Part shown: piece after piece, positions 63,753 to 64,000 of the stretch
Layout: each line of letters starts with the position of its first letter
Numbering within the stretch: the first letter of the stretch is position 1
Notes under the pieces: generated by a model
Databases searched by the model: none
What the model was told of the DNA's origin: nothing
What the model saw: the letters and a program-made list of their open reading frames with translations, nothing else
Position numbers and translations under genes: made by a program
NCBI GenBank assembly: GCA_963769745.1
Contig: CAVYNB010000017.1
Location: forward strand, 124,001 to 188,000
Origin: JALORV01 sp963769745
GTDB lineage: Bacteria; Pseudomonadota; Gammaproteobacteria; Burkholderiales; Burkholderiaceae_F
Direction of reading: 5' to 3'
Length of the DNA: 64,000 nucleotides

Positions 63753-64000
63753 ATGCTGGACGCACAGACCTGGGAGATCGCAAGCTACGTGGTGACCGTC
63801 ATCGGACTGCCAATGGCGATCGCGCTCTTCCTCTTCGAACAGCGCAAGGAACGATTCACGGAGGAGGACGAGGTCTACCAGCTGCTGTCGAACGCCTACA
63901 ACGACTTTCTCAAGGTCGTGATGGACAACCCGGACCTGCGGCTGCGCAGCGAGTTCGCGACGCTCGACCTCAGCCCGGAGCAGCAGGAGCGCATGCTGAT
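63753..64000 (+). CDS. Membrane-anchored hypothetical protein (partial)
   Basis: The window ends inside this gene. ATG 63753 with GAGGAG eight bases upstream. About 82 codons are seen: a short TM segment YVVTVIGLPMAIALFLFEQR, then acidic helical residues (EEDEVYQLLSNAYNDFLKVVMDNPDLRL). It looks like the start of an uncharacterised membrane-anchored protein, 10 bases downstream of the Crp/Fnr gene. Confidence 0.55.
   Translation, partial: MLDAQTWEIASYVVTVIGLPMAIALFLFEQRKERFTEEDEVYQLLSNAYNDFLKVVMDNPDLRLRSEFATLDLSPEQQERML

Overview
The window looks like about 64 kb of chromosome from a GC-rich betaproteobacterium, probably Burkholderiales-like. This is inferred from gene content and codon bias, since no rRNA or other taxonomic marker is present. 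I see no tRNA, rRNA, IS element, prophage or CRISPR array. Gene density is high, with many ATGA-type overlaps.

Layout. (1) 20-3902: small enzymes (methyltransferase, isomerase, GST, DinB) and an MFS exporter. (2) 3967-16646: a leucine/branched acyl-CoA catabolic (liu-like) region with carboxyltransferase, acyl-CoA dehydrogenase, methylglutaconyl-CoA hydratase, biotin carboxylase and HMG-CoA lyase. It is interspersed with a hydrolase, a DUF4126 membrane protein, a lipoprotein, a GhrA-like reductase, a secreted HExxH protein and a DUF5666 repeat lipoprotein. (3) 16946-23183: a type IV pilus minor pilin cluster, pilE-fimT-pilV-pilW-pilX-pilY1. (4) 23249-30748: hydrolase, CDP-alcohol transferase, aldo/keto reductase, EamA exporter, a thioesterase/PNPOx/PNPOx-GAF trio, DUF1289 and MBL proteins. 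(5) 30749-32292: a gene-poor stretch with a 36-aa membrane peptide, a 125-bp tandem repeat and a structured leader. (6) 32293-51755: a formate dehydrogenase and Mo/W cofactor island. It holds mobB, a nitroreductase, the FDH operon on the minus strand with DUF3305/DUF3306, a multi-cluster ferredoxin, a TorD-like chaperone and a TAT peptide, then fdhD, mobA, a ModE/PBP regulator, tungstate transporter tupBCA and two moeA genes, one fused to a PBP domain. (7) 51880-55244: a DUF3455 lipoprotein, a DUF1801 protein with a histone-H1-like tail, a PaaK-like ligase, a lipoprotein and an H1-like protein. (8) 55350-62871: a branched-chain-type ABC transporter (livFKMHG) with an acyl-CoA synthetase, diverging from a Crp/Fnr regulator. 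The window ends in a truncated membrane protein gene.

How it works together. Region 6 is a self-contained formate oxidation unit: TupABC imports tungstate (or molybdate), MobA/MobB/MoeA build and load the cofactor, FdhD and the chaperone mature the catalytic subunit, and the TAT-exported FDH passes electrons through ferredoxin and cytochrome b subunits. The regulator and the second MoeA share a homologous ligand-binding domain, suggesting both sense or handle the same oxyanion or cofactor. Region 8 plus the PaaK-like ligase looks like uptake and CoA activation of an organic acid.

Quality warning. Nine genes need twelve single-base frame corrections (six single, one double, one triple, one further single; ten +1, two -1) to give family-like full-length proteins. 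This is more like residual indel error in the assembly than gene decay. These genes are given as full spans with the shift site noted.
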